Source: DATFVJ01 sp963727015
GTDB lineage: Bacteria; Actinomycetota; Actinomycetes; Streptosporangiales; Streptosporangiaceae
Length of the DNA: 64,000 nucleotides
Assembly: GCA_963727015.1 (NCBI GenBank)
Contig: CAVSEV010000011.1
Span: forward strand, 744,001 to 808,000
Direction: 5' to 3'
The notes under the pieces are model-generated. The model was given only the letters and a program-made list of their open reading frames with translations. It was not told where the DNA came from and searched no databases. The translations under genes were made by a program, and so were the position numbers. Every line of letters starts with the position of its first letter. The first letter of the stretch is position 1. Positions 24,635 to 33,593 of the stretch are shown here, in pieces.

Positions 24635-26075
24635 CCGGCCACAGCCGATGGCTCCCCGCTCCAGCGGGGGGCCATCGCGTTCGTGGCCCGTCCCGGCAGC
24701 CAGACGACGACCAGATTTCCCCGTTGACACCGCCGAGGGAAGATGCCGGGCGCGCCGCGGCCCCATAATGCGACCGGGTCCAGCCGGGCGAGCCGGCCGG
24801 CCGCCCTGGCCGGGTCGTCTCGCCCGCGCTTTGACCACCCCTCGGCCATTCTTTGGCCACCCTGCTGCCACGCCTCGGCCGCGCTTGGCTGCCTGGCGCC
24901 GAACTCCTCGGCCGGTGGACCGAGTCCGAGATGCGCGAGCGCGGCGACCGCCCGCTCCGCGGCGTGCCCATCCCCGTAGGGATTGACCGCATTGGCCATA
25001 GCCGCGTAGGCAGCGGGGTCGGCAAGCAGCTGGCCCACCGTTTTGACGATAAGGTCCTCGTCGGTGCCGACCAGGCGGACGGTTCCAGCGCGGAGAGCCT
25101 CCGGCCGTCCGTCGTGTCGCGCATGACCAGCACCGGCTTGCCGAGGCTCGGGCCTTCTTCTTGTACGCCGCCACTGTCGGTGAGGATGAGGGCGGCCCTA
25201 TTCATGAGATGGGCGAATTCGCCGTACGGTAGTGGCTCGGTTACGGTCACGTTCGCTATGTGGCCGACAGCAGGCAGGACGGCATCGCGCACCAGGGGGT
25301 TACGGTGAATCGGGAACACGATGCGCAGGTCGCAGTGCGAGCGGGCAATCCGGGCGAGCGCATGGCCGACCTCACGAAGTGGCCTGCCCAACGACTCCCG
25401 CCGGTGCGCTGTGACCAGCAGCACAGGCGCGCCGCTTGTCTCCAGCTCGGCAAGCTCGGGCCGGCTGTGGCTGAACGGCCGCTCGACGGCCCACTGCAGG
25501 GCGTCGATGACGGTGTTTCCTGTCACGACAACCGAAGCCGGGTCCACGTTTTCTGCGAGCAGGTTGGCCCGGCTGGTGGCGGTCGGGGCGAGGTGCAGGT
25601 CTGCGAGCTGGGTTGCGAGCCGGCGGTTGATTTCTTCTGGGTACGGCGCGCGGGGGTCGGCTGTGCGCAGGCCCGCCTCCAGGTGCACAACAGGGATTTG
25701 CTCGTAGAAAGCTGCCAGCCCGGCCGCGAAGACAGTGGTGGTGTCGCCTTGCACGACCACCGCGTCCGGCCGCTCGCGGGCCAGCAGCATCTGGACGCCG
25801 GCCAGCGCCCGGGTAGTAATTCCGGATAGCGTTTGCCCAGGCTGGTGAATATCCAGATCGAAGTCAGGCTTTATGCCAAAGACCTCGTTGACCTGATCGA
25901 GCATCGAGCGGTGCTGCGCGGTCACCGTGACAAGCGCCGTGAACATCGGCGACGTCGCCAGGGTCCGGATCAGCGGGGCTACCTTCACCGCCTCCGGCCT
26001 GGTCCCGTAAACGACCATTATCCGGCGCGGTTCCGCACCTGCTGGTGGCGTGAGCGCATCTTCAGAATATGACAT
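24631..26075 (-). pseudogene. wecB: UDP-N-acetylglucosamine 2-epimerase with a frameshift
   Basis: WecB interconverts UDP-GlcNAc and UDP-ManNAc. Residues 1-340 are a normal GT-B-like epimerase: VVYGTRPEAVKVAPLIRTL, VVVQGDTTTVFAAGLAAFY, VVHLEAGLRTADPRAPYPEE, VTAHRRESLG and ALILTDSGGVQEEGPSLGKP. At DTTDGRR, near 25110, one base is missing: the conserved continuation (RPEALRAGTVRLVGTDEDL then VGQLLADPAAYAAMA and NPYGDGHAAERAV) is in the next frame, which ends at 24631. That frame also carries an unusual 90-residue tail. The indel could be an assembly error. The gene follows a GT2 synthase, suggesting UDP-sugar supply for a polysaccharide. Confidence 0.8.
24647..24676. terminator. Hairpin between convergent genes
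   Basis: GATGGCTCCCCGCT and AGCGGGGGGCCATC pair over 13 of 14 positions around CC/CA. It sits between the secreted-protein gene and the 3' end of the epimerase gene, and overlaps the nonconserved tail of the latter. Confidence 0.65.
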
Positions 26076-26088
26076 CTTATGTCGCCTC

Positions 26089-26198
26089 TTTCCCTGCTGA
26101 CCTTTCCCTGCTGACCCTTTCCCTGCCGACCTTGCTCAGCTGACCTTGCTCAGCTGACCTTGCTCAGCTGACCTTGCTCAGCTGACCTTGCTCAGCGG
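26089..26198. repeat. 14-bp minisatellite filling an intercistronic spacer
   Basis: Three copies of CTTTCCCTGCTGAC-type and five of CTTGCTCAGCTGAC-type units, all 14 bp, fill nearly the whole gap between the GT2 stop (in the last repeat) and the wecB start. Copy-number change would alter the spacing between the two cistrons and any secondary structure of the messenger. Confidence 0.9.
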
Positions 26199-28597
26199 AG
26201 TGGGGTTGGCCGGCGTGCCGCAACGAGCGGCGCTGGGTTTGCGGTTGCCTTCAAGCGGGCTGGGCCCTGGGACGCAGTGACTGCCGGCGCGAGGAGGATG
26301 GGCTCGAAGCGTGCACGGGAGTCTTCGACGTAGAGCCCGAATTTGCCGCTGAGGTAGGGCCTTTGCTTGTCGGTGAATTGCGCGAGCAGGCGTCCGTCAC
26401 CGGAGACGGTGATCTGATTGCCGATCTGGACAACTCGTGCACGGTGGGTGACGCCCACGGGAAACCGCGGGAACTTACCTGACGCGAGGAACCGTTCGCC
26501 GCCCGGATACGCCGGATCCTGCTTGGACAGGACCCAGCCAGCCGGCTCCAGGGCCAGTGCGTAGAACCGCTGGCTGGAAGTGTAGTGCCACACCACCCAG
26601 CCGACTTCCCACGGATTCGGGCGGCCAGCGGCGCCGCGCCGGAGCTGTTCCGTGGTGTGCACGCCCACGCTTGCGCTCAGATCTCGGTATGTAGCCCTGC
26701 TGACAACGAGCGCGGCGTGGGTGCCCCGCCGGCTGGTCACCCGCCCGGACGAGAGGGTCACCGCCGGCTCCGCGCCGGTCCCCGCGACGGCGGTACTGCC
26801 GTAGCCGTTGAAGACCGTCAGCCACTGGCGCTTCGCAGATAGCTGTCCATTACCGGCCGCGGACCAAAGCGCCGTCGCCCCGAGTGCCGCGGCGACGAGC
26901 GCCGCGGCCATTGCCGCCGCGGCTGGGCGGACCCAGTTCGGCCTCCCGGGCGGCCGCCGGGCAACGGGCCGCCGGACAGGCCGCTGGACCGGCTGGCGCC
27001 GAGCCGGCGGTCGCCCGGCAGGCGTCTCAGCCACCCGGTCGGTCTTGGACCAGGCGGTACTGCCGCGGACCGTGCGGGCGACGGCCCACCAGCCCGCCAC
27101 ATACCAGATCAGGCAGTAGCAGACGTAGAGGTGGGCCAACCATGCGGCCTGGATCAGCGGCACGCCGCTGCCCCGTTCACGGATCCAGTAGACGTAGCCA
27201 AACACCATGGCGGGCCCGAAGGTGAGGGCATACGTCGAGACGGCCCACCAGCCGATCGGATCGCGGCCCTGGGTCGCGATGACCGCGCAGTTGGCCAATG
27301 CGAGCAGGAAAGAAGCGGTCAGCAGGGAGGCGATGAGGAGGATCGCCGGGCTGGACAGGTGGTAGAGGACATCCGTGCGTGCCCGGCGCGGCGCGCTTCG
27401 CAGCACGCGCGGAATCAGCCGCCACGACTGCAGGTGCCCCTGGAACCAGCGCGAGCGTTGCCGGATCAGCCGTCGCAGCTCCACAACACCCTGCTGGTGA
27501 ACGGCAGCGGTGGGACAGTACTCGTTGCGCCAGCCGGCGGTGAGCAGCCTGACCCCGACGTCGAGATCCTCGGTCAGGCTTCGCGTCCACGGGGAAGGAC
27601 CGAGCGATAGCAGCGCGGACAGCCGCATAAATTGCCCGTTGCCGCCCAAGCCAACGCTGCCGAGGTGCCGCCTGCCTCGCTGGAAGACCTCGGTGTGGAT
27701 GACGAATTCCATGTCCTGCATGCGCGCGAGCCGGCTCTGCTCGCGGTTGTTGATGCGGACGCCGATCTGCACTGCGCCCACCGCCGAGTCGGCGAAGTAG
27801 GGGCTGACCTCGGCGATAGCGCGGGATTCGAGCCGGCCATCCGCGTCCATCACGACGACGATGACGTGGTCGTGGTCACATCCGGTGAGCAGGCCGCCGC
27901 CGGTGAGGTGGCCGATTGCGGCATTGAGTGCCTCGCCCTTGCCCTGCCGGGCGTCCGGTGCGGTACGGCGGAGCAGCGAAACCCGTGCGTCGGCAACGCT
28001 GGAGACGACGGCGGCGGTGTCGTCGTCGGAGCCGTCGTCGACGACCACGACACCGAAGTTGTCGCCGGGCATCGAAAGGAGCCGCCGCAAACTGGCCAGG
28101 ACGACCTTCTCCTCGTTCAGGCAGGGCAGCACGAACACAAAGAACAGCTCGGCGCCCGCACCTGGATGCGGCCGCTCGGCGGCGCTGGCTGGGGACACTG
28201 CCGTGCTGGCCGGGGACAGCGCCGTGCTGGCCGCAGCCGACGCCGCGGTGCCAGCCGTGGCCATGGCACCGGCCGAGGCGGGCAAAGCACCGGCCGGGGA
28301 GGGCGCGGCGCGTGAAATCGGCGACGCCGCGCTGGCAGGCAGTGCGCCTGCGGCGTCTCCCGCTGGCCGGGCGCCCAGGCTCCGCGGGTTCCGCCTGGAG
28401 GCGATGAGCATCCCGAGCGCGTAGCACAGCACAACAGCGATCATTAGGACGGCCAGCAGCACTAGTGGCCGGTCCCAGCCAGAACTCTGAAGATGCGGTG
28501 CAACCGGCCCGACGGCCAGCGGCGCGGCGGCCACCCCCATGAACCTCGCGGTGCGCACCCCCGTGTTGGTGGCTTGCGATCGCATGTGCACGCTCAT
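26192..28597 (-). CDS. Membrane glycosyltransferase family 2 synthase with C-terminal beta-sandwich domain
   Basis: The 801-residue protein starts in an ATGA overlap with the small membrane-protein gene. After one or two N-terminal helices and an Ala/Pro-rich linker, a processive GT2 domain covers about residues 155-400: FVLPCLNEEKVV, VVVDDGSDDDTAAVV (first Asp), VVMDADGRL (DxD), SLTEDLDVGVRL (catalytic ED) and RQRSRWFQGHLQS (Q/RxxRW acceptor motif). Four or five helices follow, then a basic Arg/Pro linker, another helix and a LamG/DUF1080-like sandwich (VGWVVWHYTSSQRFYALAL, GKFGLYVEDSRARFEPILL). This layout fits a synthase exporting a beta-linked polymer such as a HexNAc glycan. The C-terminal outer domain may bind the product. 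wecB follows. Confidence 0.85.
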   Translation of the reverse strand: MSVHMRSQATNTGVRTARFMGVAAAPLAVGPVAPHLQSSGWDRPLVLLAVLMIAVVLCYALGMLIASRRNPRSLGARPAGDAAGALPASAASPISRAAPSPAGALPASAGAMATAGTAASAAASTALSPASTAVSPASAAERPHPGAGAELFFVFVLPCLNEEKVVLASLRRLLSMPGDNFGVVVVDDGSDDDTAAVVSSVADARVSLLRRTAPDARQGKGEALNAAIGHLTGGGLLTGCDHDHVIVVVMDADGRLESRAIAEVSPYFADSAVGAVQIGVRINNREQSRLARMQDMEFVIHTEVFQRGRRHLGSVGLGGNGQFMRLSALLSLGPSPWTRSLTEDLDVGVRLLTAGWRNEYCPTAAVHQQGVVELRRLIRQRSRWFQGHLQSWRLIPRVLRSAPRRARTDVLYHLSSPAILLIASLLTASFLLALANCAVIATQGRDPIGWWAVSTYALTFGPAMVFGYVYWIRERGSGVPLIQAAWLAHLYVCYCLIWYVAGWWAVARTVRGSTAWSKTDRVAETPAGRPPARRQPVQRPVRRPVARRPPGRPNWVRPAAAAMAAALVAAALGATALWSAAGNGQLSAKRQWLTVFNGYGSTAVAGTGAEPAVTLSSGRVTSRRGTHAALVVSRATYRDLSASVGVHTTEQLRRGAAGRPNPWEVGWVVWHYTSSQRFYALALEPAGWVLSKQDPAYPGGERFLASGKFPRFPVGVTHRARVVQIGNQITVSGDGRLLAQFTDKQRPYLSGKFGLYVEDSRARFEPILLAPAVTASQGPARLKATANPAPLVAARRPTPLR

Positions 28598-28809
28598 CTG
28601 ATCGCCCCGCTGCCCGCGCGATGGCCGCGGCGAATCCGCATCGCCCAGCCGGCCAGCGACAAACCAAGGAACACCAGCAGGTACAGCCCGAACAACGCTC
28701 CGGCGGTATCAAGCAACACTCGCGCCGTCAGCCACAACGCGCTGTTGCCCGGCATGGGGGTGGTCGCGCCGGATGCGCTCAGGACCGCCAGACCCGCAGG
28801 ATAGTACAT
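28594..28809 (-). CDS. Small membrane protein of the polysaccharide operon
   Basis: This 71-residue protein has one or two hydrophobic helices (SALWLTARVLLDTAGALFG and LYLLVFLGLSLAGWAM) and a basic C-terminus (RIRRGHRAGSG). Two adjacent ATGs are possible; the second (28809) is given. The stop overlaps the GT2 start by four bases, so it is translationally coupled to the synthase and probably works with it, as small accessory subunits do in other GT2 systems. I do not recognise the family, and its role is an inference from position. Confidence 0.55.
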   Translation of the reverse strand: MYYPAGLAVLSASGATTPMPGNSALWLTARVLLDTAGALFGLYLLVFLGLSLAGWAMRIRRGHRAGSGAIR

Positions 28810-28850
28810 CAATACCCCTCGGAGTCAACCGGTGACAAAATTCCCATGCA

Positions 28851-28973
28851 CCTAGTGTCCCGCGCCGTAAGTTCGCCGAATATTTCTAGCAGGGACTTCG
28901 CCCGATTGTAAGGTCTTCACCAGTGCGGATGATCTCTGATTTATATGACGAATTTTAGGCGCGGGACACTAGG
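28851..28973. mobile_element. 123-bp MITE-like element
   Basis: CCTAGTGTCCCGCGCC (28851-28866) and its exact complement (28958-28973) are the ends; imperfect pairing continues inward for about ten bases. CTAG occurs at both outer borders, inside the repeat, resembling the target preference of IS701-type elements. The interior is AT-richer and has no gene. The remaining bases to 29167 show no gene. Confidence 0.75.
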
Positions 28974-29167
28974 CTCTTGCCTGCCCGTAGCCGCACGGTT
29001 GGCAGCCGGGTTGCAGCCGGGTTGCACGTGCGCCGCGCAGGCAGGGCCCGCGCTACCGGTCGTTGCGGTACGTCACGGTGCGGGCCTCGATCACTTGCCC
29101 GGTGCACGACCCACTCGGTGATTTCAGCGTTACGAGCGCCTGCAGCCGATCGAAATGCCGCTCGCGC

Positions 29168-29908
29168 CTACGAGGAATTCCGCCGGGATGATGGCGAAAG
29201 GTCAGCTTCGCGAGCCCTCCTGGACGGAAGCAGGCCGACCGGCCTGACGACGCGGCATGCCCAGTCGACGATGAGTGCCGTCGCGAGCACCACCGCGGTA
29301 GATACCGCGGCACCCCCCACCGTGTCCGTGGCGTAGTGGGCGTTCAGGCCGACGAGTGCGACGGCGACAGTGCCCGCGACGAACAGGGCGGCCAGCGCGA
29401 GTAGCACGCGCAGGCTGGCGGGCATTCGCGGGCGGGGCGGGTCGGCGAGTAGTACCGCAAAGGTGACCGCGATCGCGAAGACGCCGGTGGTATGCCCGCT
29501 TGGAAAGCTAAGGTTGCCCAGCAAGGTCCGGCCGAAGAGAGGCTTGAGCAGTTCGGTGAGGACCTCGGCCGCAGGTATGGCTATGGCTATCAGCACGGCT
29601 CCGCGGCCTCTGCGCGTCACCAGGCAGGCGAGGAGCAGCACCGCGGCCATCGTGATCATCGGGATCTGATCACCGAGGCCGGCCAGCTGGTTCAGCATCG
29701 CCCGGTGTCCGCCAAGGAGATCCTGAACCCGGGTGTCGGCCCCTCTGTCCAGCCAGCCCGCACGCGTCTGGTGAGCGAACCGCACGCCGAGTGCCACCGT
29801 GACCACCACGCACACCGTGACGAGCGCGGTGGCCAGGGGACGGGCAGCCGCGGGCAGCAGCGGGCGGGATTGTTGCCGCCGCGGCCGCTCCAACAGGCCT
29901 GTCTTCAT
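29168..29908 (-). CDS. PAP2-family membrane phosphatase
   Basis: ATG 29908, behind AGGGGGCAGGG, gives 246 residues; a longer upstream frame lacks support. About five membrane helices are visible (LATALVTVCVVVTVALGV, MITMAAVLLLACLV and others). The three PAP2 signature regions are present: KPLFGR, LSFPSGHTTGVFA with the catalytic His, and GLNAHYATDTVGG with the second His and Asp. Such enzymes dephosphorylate lipid phosphates, for instance undecaprenyl pyrophosphate or phosphatidic acid, at the outer membrane face. The C-terminus is basic. The gene stands alone, and the substrate is unknown. Confidence 0.88.
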   Translation of the reverse strand: MKTGLLERPRRQQSRPLLPAAARPLATALVTVCVVVTVALGVRFAHQTRAGWLDRGADTRVQDLLGGHRAMLNQLAGLGDQIPMITMAAVLLLACLVTRRGRGAVLIAIAIPAAEVLTELLKPLFGRTLLGNLSFPSGHTTGVFAIAVTFAVLLADPPRPRMPASLRVLLALAALFVAGTVAVALVGLNAHYATDTVGGAAVSTAVVLATALIVDWACRVVRPVGLLPSRRAREADLSPSSRRNSS

Positions 29909-30106
29909 GCCCTGCCCCCTATCACCCTGGCCCTTTGGCACGCACCGCGTCCCGCGCCGCTGCTCTGCCAAACGATCGGGATGGCTGGACCGTTCGCCGA
30001 TCGGATGCCGGCGGTGCGCCGCGCGCAGGTAGCCGCGGGCAGGCCGCCGCAGGGACGCGGCCACGTGGCCGCACCGGACTCATCAGCCAGTTTGCCAGAG
30101 CCGCCT

Positions 30107-31156
30107 TCAGCCTCCCCGAGCGACCGCCGGGCCGGCCTCACCGCGCACGCCGACCAGACGGATCGGCCGGAGCAACTCGAACCCGTCGAGCGCGGCGAGC
30201 GCGGCTCCCTCAAGCAGGGCAGGGTCGCGCGTGGGTGACTGGAGCCGCACCCCGCGGGTGCGCGTGGAGAACGGTGCCTGCCGCACCTTCACGACGACCC
30301 GCCGCGCGAGCAGGTCCCCATCGGCCAGGTCCGCAGCCACCTGACGAGCTAGCCGGCCCACCTCCGACCGGACCACATCCATGTCGGTAAGGTTCCGCTG
30401 GAAGGTGACCTCGCGCCCGCGAGAGCGCGGTGGCGGCCGCTCGGCCTGCACCGGAGCCGAATCCTCACCGCGCGCCAGGGCTGTCAGCCAGGGTCCTGTA
30501 CGGGGCCCGAACGCACCCGCGAGCGATTCCTCGTTGGCCGCGGCGAGGTGACGTACGGTGCGCACGCCGAGGGCAGCGAGCCGCGCGGAGGTTTTTGGCC
30601 CGACTCCCCACAGTGCCTGAGCTGGCCGTTCGCCCATGACCGCCCACCAGTTCGCCGCGTCGAGCCTGAACACACCGGCCGGTTTCGCGAAACCGGATGC
30701 GAGCTTGGCCCGGAGCTTGTTGTCGCCGATGCCGATAGAGCAGGCCAGCCCTGTGCGTGCGTGCACCGCGGCTTGCACGTATCGCGCTGTCCGCTCGGCC
30801 TCGGCGTCATCCTCGGCCGCAGCGAGCAGAAAGGCCTCGTCCCACCCCGCGGCTTCAACCGTGCTTGCGGTCTCCCGCAGCGCGGCCATGAACTCAGCGG
30901 ATGCCGCCAGATACGCGTCTCGGTCTAGCGGCAGGAACACCGCCTCCGGGCACCGCGCCGCTGCGGTGCGCAATGGTGTACCTGAACGCACGCCACGTTC
31001 CCTCGCCTCGTAGGAGGCTCCGGCCACCACCCCGCGGCGCGTCGGGTCACCAGTGCCGCCGACGAGTACAGGCCGCCCGCGCAACTCGGGCCGCCGGACA
31101 AGTTCGACTGCGACGATGAACTGGTCGAGGTCCACATGCAAGACGATGCGCTCCAT
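30107..31156 (-). CDS. Y-family DNA polymerase, DinB2-like, with Ile at the steric gate
   Basis: The 349-residue protein begins MERIVLHVDLDQFIVAVELV. The metal ligands Asp9 and the later GWDEAFLLA (Asp, Glu) are present. The position normally held by Phe/Tyr, which excludes ribonucleotides, is Ile14; in Mycobacterium smegmatis DinB2 the same place holds Leu and the enzyme incorporates rNTPs readily. Palm, finger (SYEARERGVRSGTPLRTAA), thumb HhH (LWGVGPKTSARLAALGV) and little-finger (SRGREVTFQRNLTD) regions are all there. No beta-clamp motif is evident at the C-terminus, as in DinB2. It probably performs translesion or gap filling. A GTG six codons upstream is an alternative start. Confidence 0.9.
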   Translation of the reverse strand: MERIVLHVDLDQFIVAVELVRRPELRGRPVLVGGTGDPTRRGVVAGASYEARERGVRSGTPLRTAAARCPEAVFLPLDRDAYLAASAEFMAALRETASTVEAAGWDEAFLLAAAEDDAEAERTARYVQAAVHARTGLACSIGIGDNKLRAKLASGFAKPAGVFRLDAANWWAVMGERPAQALWGVGPKTSARLAALGVRTVRHLAAANEESLAGAFGPRTGPWLTALARGEDSAPVQAERPPPRSRGREVTFQRNLTDMDVVRSEVGRLARQVAADLADGDLLARRVVVKVRQAPFSTRTRGVRLQSPTRDPALLEGAALAALDGFELLRPIRLVGVRGEAGPAVARGG

Positions 31157-31257
31157 GCACCCAGCCTCGCTCACGGCTCACAGCCTGCGTGGCCTTCGCG
31201 GCATCCCAGGGGGATGCCGATACCGCGGTGCCTGGCAGGGCGCACAATGGTCGAGTT

Positions 31258-31545
31258 ATGAGACTCTCCAGGCCGGCCTCGGTCTTCCTCCTCGCCTTCG
31301 GTGTGTGGACATGGATCATCTGGCCGACATTCGTCCGCAACATATGGAAGGACCCTCGGTCCTTCCACCACGGTGCCACCAGCTTCCTGCTCGTGCACGT
31401 CGCGCTCGCGATCGTCTCGACCATCGCGGGCACGGCCATCGGCTGGCTTGGCTGGCGGGGCCTGCGCGCGCGCCCGCTGCCGCGTCAGGCTCCGCTGAAG
31501 ATTGGCCGCGGACGCGAGCGCGACCGCGCGGATCATATGCCTTAA
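31258..31545 (+). CDS. SCO4848-family membrane protein
   Basis: The 95-residue protein begins MRLSRPASVFLLAFGVWTWI, the conserved start of this actinobacterial family, followed by IWPTFVRNIWKDPRSF and a second helix FLLVHVALAIVSTIAGTAIG ending GWLGWRGLRA. Both helices are separated by a short charged loop. The basic tail is cytosolic. The biochemical role is not known. It diverges from the DinB2 gene, with 101 bp between starts. Confidence 0.85.
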   Translation: MRLSRPASVFLLAFGVWTWIIWPTFVRNIWKDPRSFHHGATSFLLVHVALAIVSTIAGTAIGWLGWRGLRARPLPRQAPLKIGRGRERDRADHMP

Positions 31546-31673
31546 CGGCTGCCGCATGGCGCGGCGATCGTAGAGCCGCGGGGCACAGGGCACCGGAATG
31601 TCACTGCCTCTTCTTACGATCGGCCCATGTCTGCGGACATGCGTAGGCCGGTACCACGCCGGGTGCGGCCGGC

Positions 31674-32447
31674 ATGACCAGTGCGGGCTGGGAGAGGTTA
31701 CGCGGTGCTGTGGCCGCGCGGACGTATTCGCTCCACCCGCCGTTACCGCCGGGCCCCGGGGTGTGCGCGGCGTGCCGTGGACCGGCTCGCCCGGATTACC
31801 TCCGTTGCTTCCACTGCGGCTTGCACGCGGAGAACGCACCCGGCCTGCTCGCGGACGCCATTGTCCCGGTCTCGTATGCAACCAAGGGAGGCAAGCTCGC
31901 GCAGGATTTGTGGATCTACAAATCCGCGCTTGCTGGCGCCGGGCCAGCGAAGGCGGCCCTGCTTGCCCTGCTGCTTGTGTTCCTGCGCGATCACGGCGGC
32001 TGTGCCTGGCGGCTCGCGGGTGGTGGAGTGCCAACCCACCTGGCCGTTGTGCCAAGCACCCGCGGGCGTCCTGGGCCCCATCCGCTTCAGGTTCTTGCGG
32101 CGCCAGGCCTCGCCCTGCCGTGGGCCGGCCTGGTCATGCGAGGAAGCAAGGACCCGCCCGATCCGGAGGACCGCGACCTGTGCCTGGAACGCTTCGCCTC
32201 GCCGCGGCCATTACCGCGGGCGCGTGTACTGCTGCTTGACGACACCTGGACAACGGGATCACGTGCGCAGTCGGCGGCGGCCGCGCTCAAGCTGGCCGGG
32301 GCGGCGCGCGTGGTAGTCGTGGTACTCGGCAGGCACCTCGGCCCGCTTGACGAGGGGACGGACGGAATGGAATCGTTCAGCCGCCTGCTGCGGGATAGAC
32401 GCTACCGCCTGTCGGCGGAGGGCCTACGGCCGTGCCCCGCGGGCTGA
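31674..32447 (+). CDS. Phosphoribosyltransferase-like protein with zinc-binding N-terminus
   Basis: The 257-residue protein resembles actinobacterial ComF-like proteins. An N-terminal CAACRGPARPDYLRCFHCG block supplies four Cys as in a zinc ribbon. The phosphoribosyl-pyrophosphate binding loop is VLLLDDTWTTGSRAQSAAAA near residue 190, and upstream HLAVVPSTRGRPGPHPL forms the hood region. In ComF homologues the protein aids DNA uptake or replication restart, but in Actinomycetes no role is proven. The 3' end overlaps the 3' end of the convergent SHOCT-like gene by about 24 bp. Confidence 0.8.
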   Translation: MTSAGWERLRGAVAARTYSLHPPLPPGPGVCAACRGPARPDYLRCFHCGLHAENAPGLLADAIVPVSYATKGGKLAQDLWIYKSALAGAGPAKAALLALLLVFLRDHGGCAWRLAGGGVPTHLAVVPSTRGRPGPHPLQVLAAPGLALPWAGLVMRGSKDPPDPEDRDLCLERFASPRPLPRARVLLLDDTWTTGSRAQSAAAALKLAGAARVVVVVLGRHLGPLDEGTDGMESFSRLLRDRRYRLSAEGLRPCPAG

Positions 32448-32738
32448 ATCCGCGGCGGCAAGCCCCGCCATCTGCTGCTGGTAGTCGCGCTGGCTGAGCG
32501 TTCCGGTCAGCAATTGCCTCACCAGAACGCACTCAGCGTCTGCGGGACCGAAGGTCAGGGCCGTGATGAGCGCTGGAGATGTGGCGGTCAGGGCGCTCCC
32601 TGGCGCCGGCAGCGGCTTCAGCCGCCTGCGCGCTCGCCGCAGCCGCAGCCGGAATCGCCACGTCGTGCCGCCGTCGCCGAAGGTCATCATCGTCGCGATG
32701 GCGATCGTCAGCAGGACGAGAACAACAATGAGCGCCAT
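32424..32738 (-). CDS. Small membrane protein with SHOCT-like C-terminus
   Basis: The proposed start ATG 32738 gives 104 residues: an N-terminal helix (ALIVVLVLLTIAIATMMTF), a basic region (RLRLRRARRRLKPLP) and a C-terminal helix pair ECVLVRQLLTGTLSQRDYQQ like the short SHOCT motif found at protein C-termini. The frame is open much further upstream but that part has no good start or hydrophobic pattern. The 3' ends of this gene and the phosphoribosyltransferase gene overlap. Function is unknown. Confidence 0.5.
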   Translation of the reverse strand: MALIVVLVLLTIAIATMMTFGDGGTTWRFRLRLRRARRRLKPLPAPGSALTATSPALITALTFGPADAECVLVRQLLTGTLSQRDYQQQMAGLAAADSARGARP

Positions 32739-33134
32739 CGGATACCACCACCCCGTCTGTCCAGCCCTGGGCCATCCGTCCAGCCCTGGGCCAACAGGCT
32801 TCCGCACGGCGGCCGGCCCGTGCAGAGGCGTTCGTCCTGTGTGCTGCGACCGCATGGTCCCGGCCGGGAGCAATCCGCTGCGATGCGAGCGCCACGGTCG
32901 CGGCGCGGCCGGCCTGGCTCTTGGTGTGCAATCTCGTGCCAGTTGGCTGTGCATCAGCCACCATTCGCCGCCGCACGCGGCGTCTCGCTTTGTCCAGTGA
33001 TGTGGTTTGTCGCGAATACTGCCAATCCACGCGCCCTTGACCAGTAGGGGACCTTCGACCCTAACGAGGCGGAGGATGGTCACGTCATTCTGACCGGTAC
33101 GTGTAGGGGGGGCCGGCCCTGAGGGAGGCACGCA

Positions 33135-33494
33135 ATGCGCCGGAGCATCAAGGACCAGGTGACTGGGCCTGACGACGGAACACAGATAGTGACCGTGCAG
33201 GGGGAACTGGATCTCGCGACGGCCGACAGCCTGTACCGCAGGGGCCGCGCGGCGATTGCCCGCCAGGCCCGGCTGCTTCTGCTCGATATCGCGGGCGTTT
33301 CTTTCTGTGACTCATGCGGGCTGAGTGCCTTCGTCAGGATCGCCAACGAGGCCGACGCCGCGGGCTGCCGCTACGGCCTGGTGGCACCGCAGCCGCTCGT
33401 GGCCAAGGTGCTGCGCATTACCGGCCTGGATCAGCGGCTGCCCGTATTCCCGACCATGGCGGAAGCGCGGCTGGGCCTCGTCGCGCTGACCTGA
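33135..33494 (+). CDS. STAS-domain anti-anti-sigma-like protein
   Basis: The 119-residue protein is a single STAS domain. TVQGELDLATADSLYRR starts it, and VSFCDSCGLSAFVRI contains the phosphorylatable Ser at about position 60 in the DSxGL context used by SpoIIAA and RsbV. The start ATG 33135 is preceded by GAGGGAGG. It would bind an RsbW-type kinase/anti-sigma factor when unphosphorylated and so release a sigma factor. No such kinase gene is adjacent, though two HATPase proteins and BldG's partner are in this window. The DUF1876 gene follows 100 bp later. Confidence 0.85.
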   Translation: MRRSIKDQVTGPDDGTQIVTVQGELDLATADSLYRRGRAAIARQARLLLLDIAGVSFCDSCGLSAFVRIANEADAAGCRYGLVAPQPLVAKVLRITGLDQRLPVFPTMAEARLGLVALT

Positions 33495-33593
33495 AGCGCC
33501 ACTGCTGACCCCCACGTTCCACGGGGACCTTTGCCTCTGTTTCGCCCTTACTACCGGGCACATCGTGAAAGCGAGAAGGCAGGAGGTGCAGCT

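Noticed and set aside
20801..26198. CRISPR array
   Set aside because: The repeats are directly adjacent without unique spacers, and no cas genes are present.
32739..33131. Long N-terminal part of the SHOCT-like protein
   Set aside because: No convincing start, composition is random Arg/Pro-rich, and the membrane helix begins at the ATG chosen.
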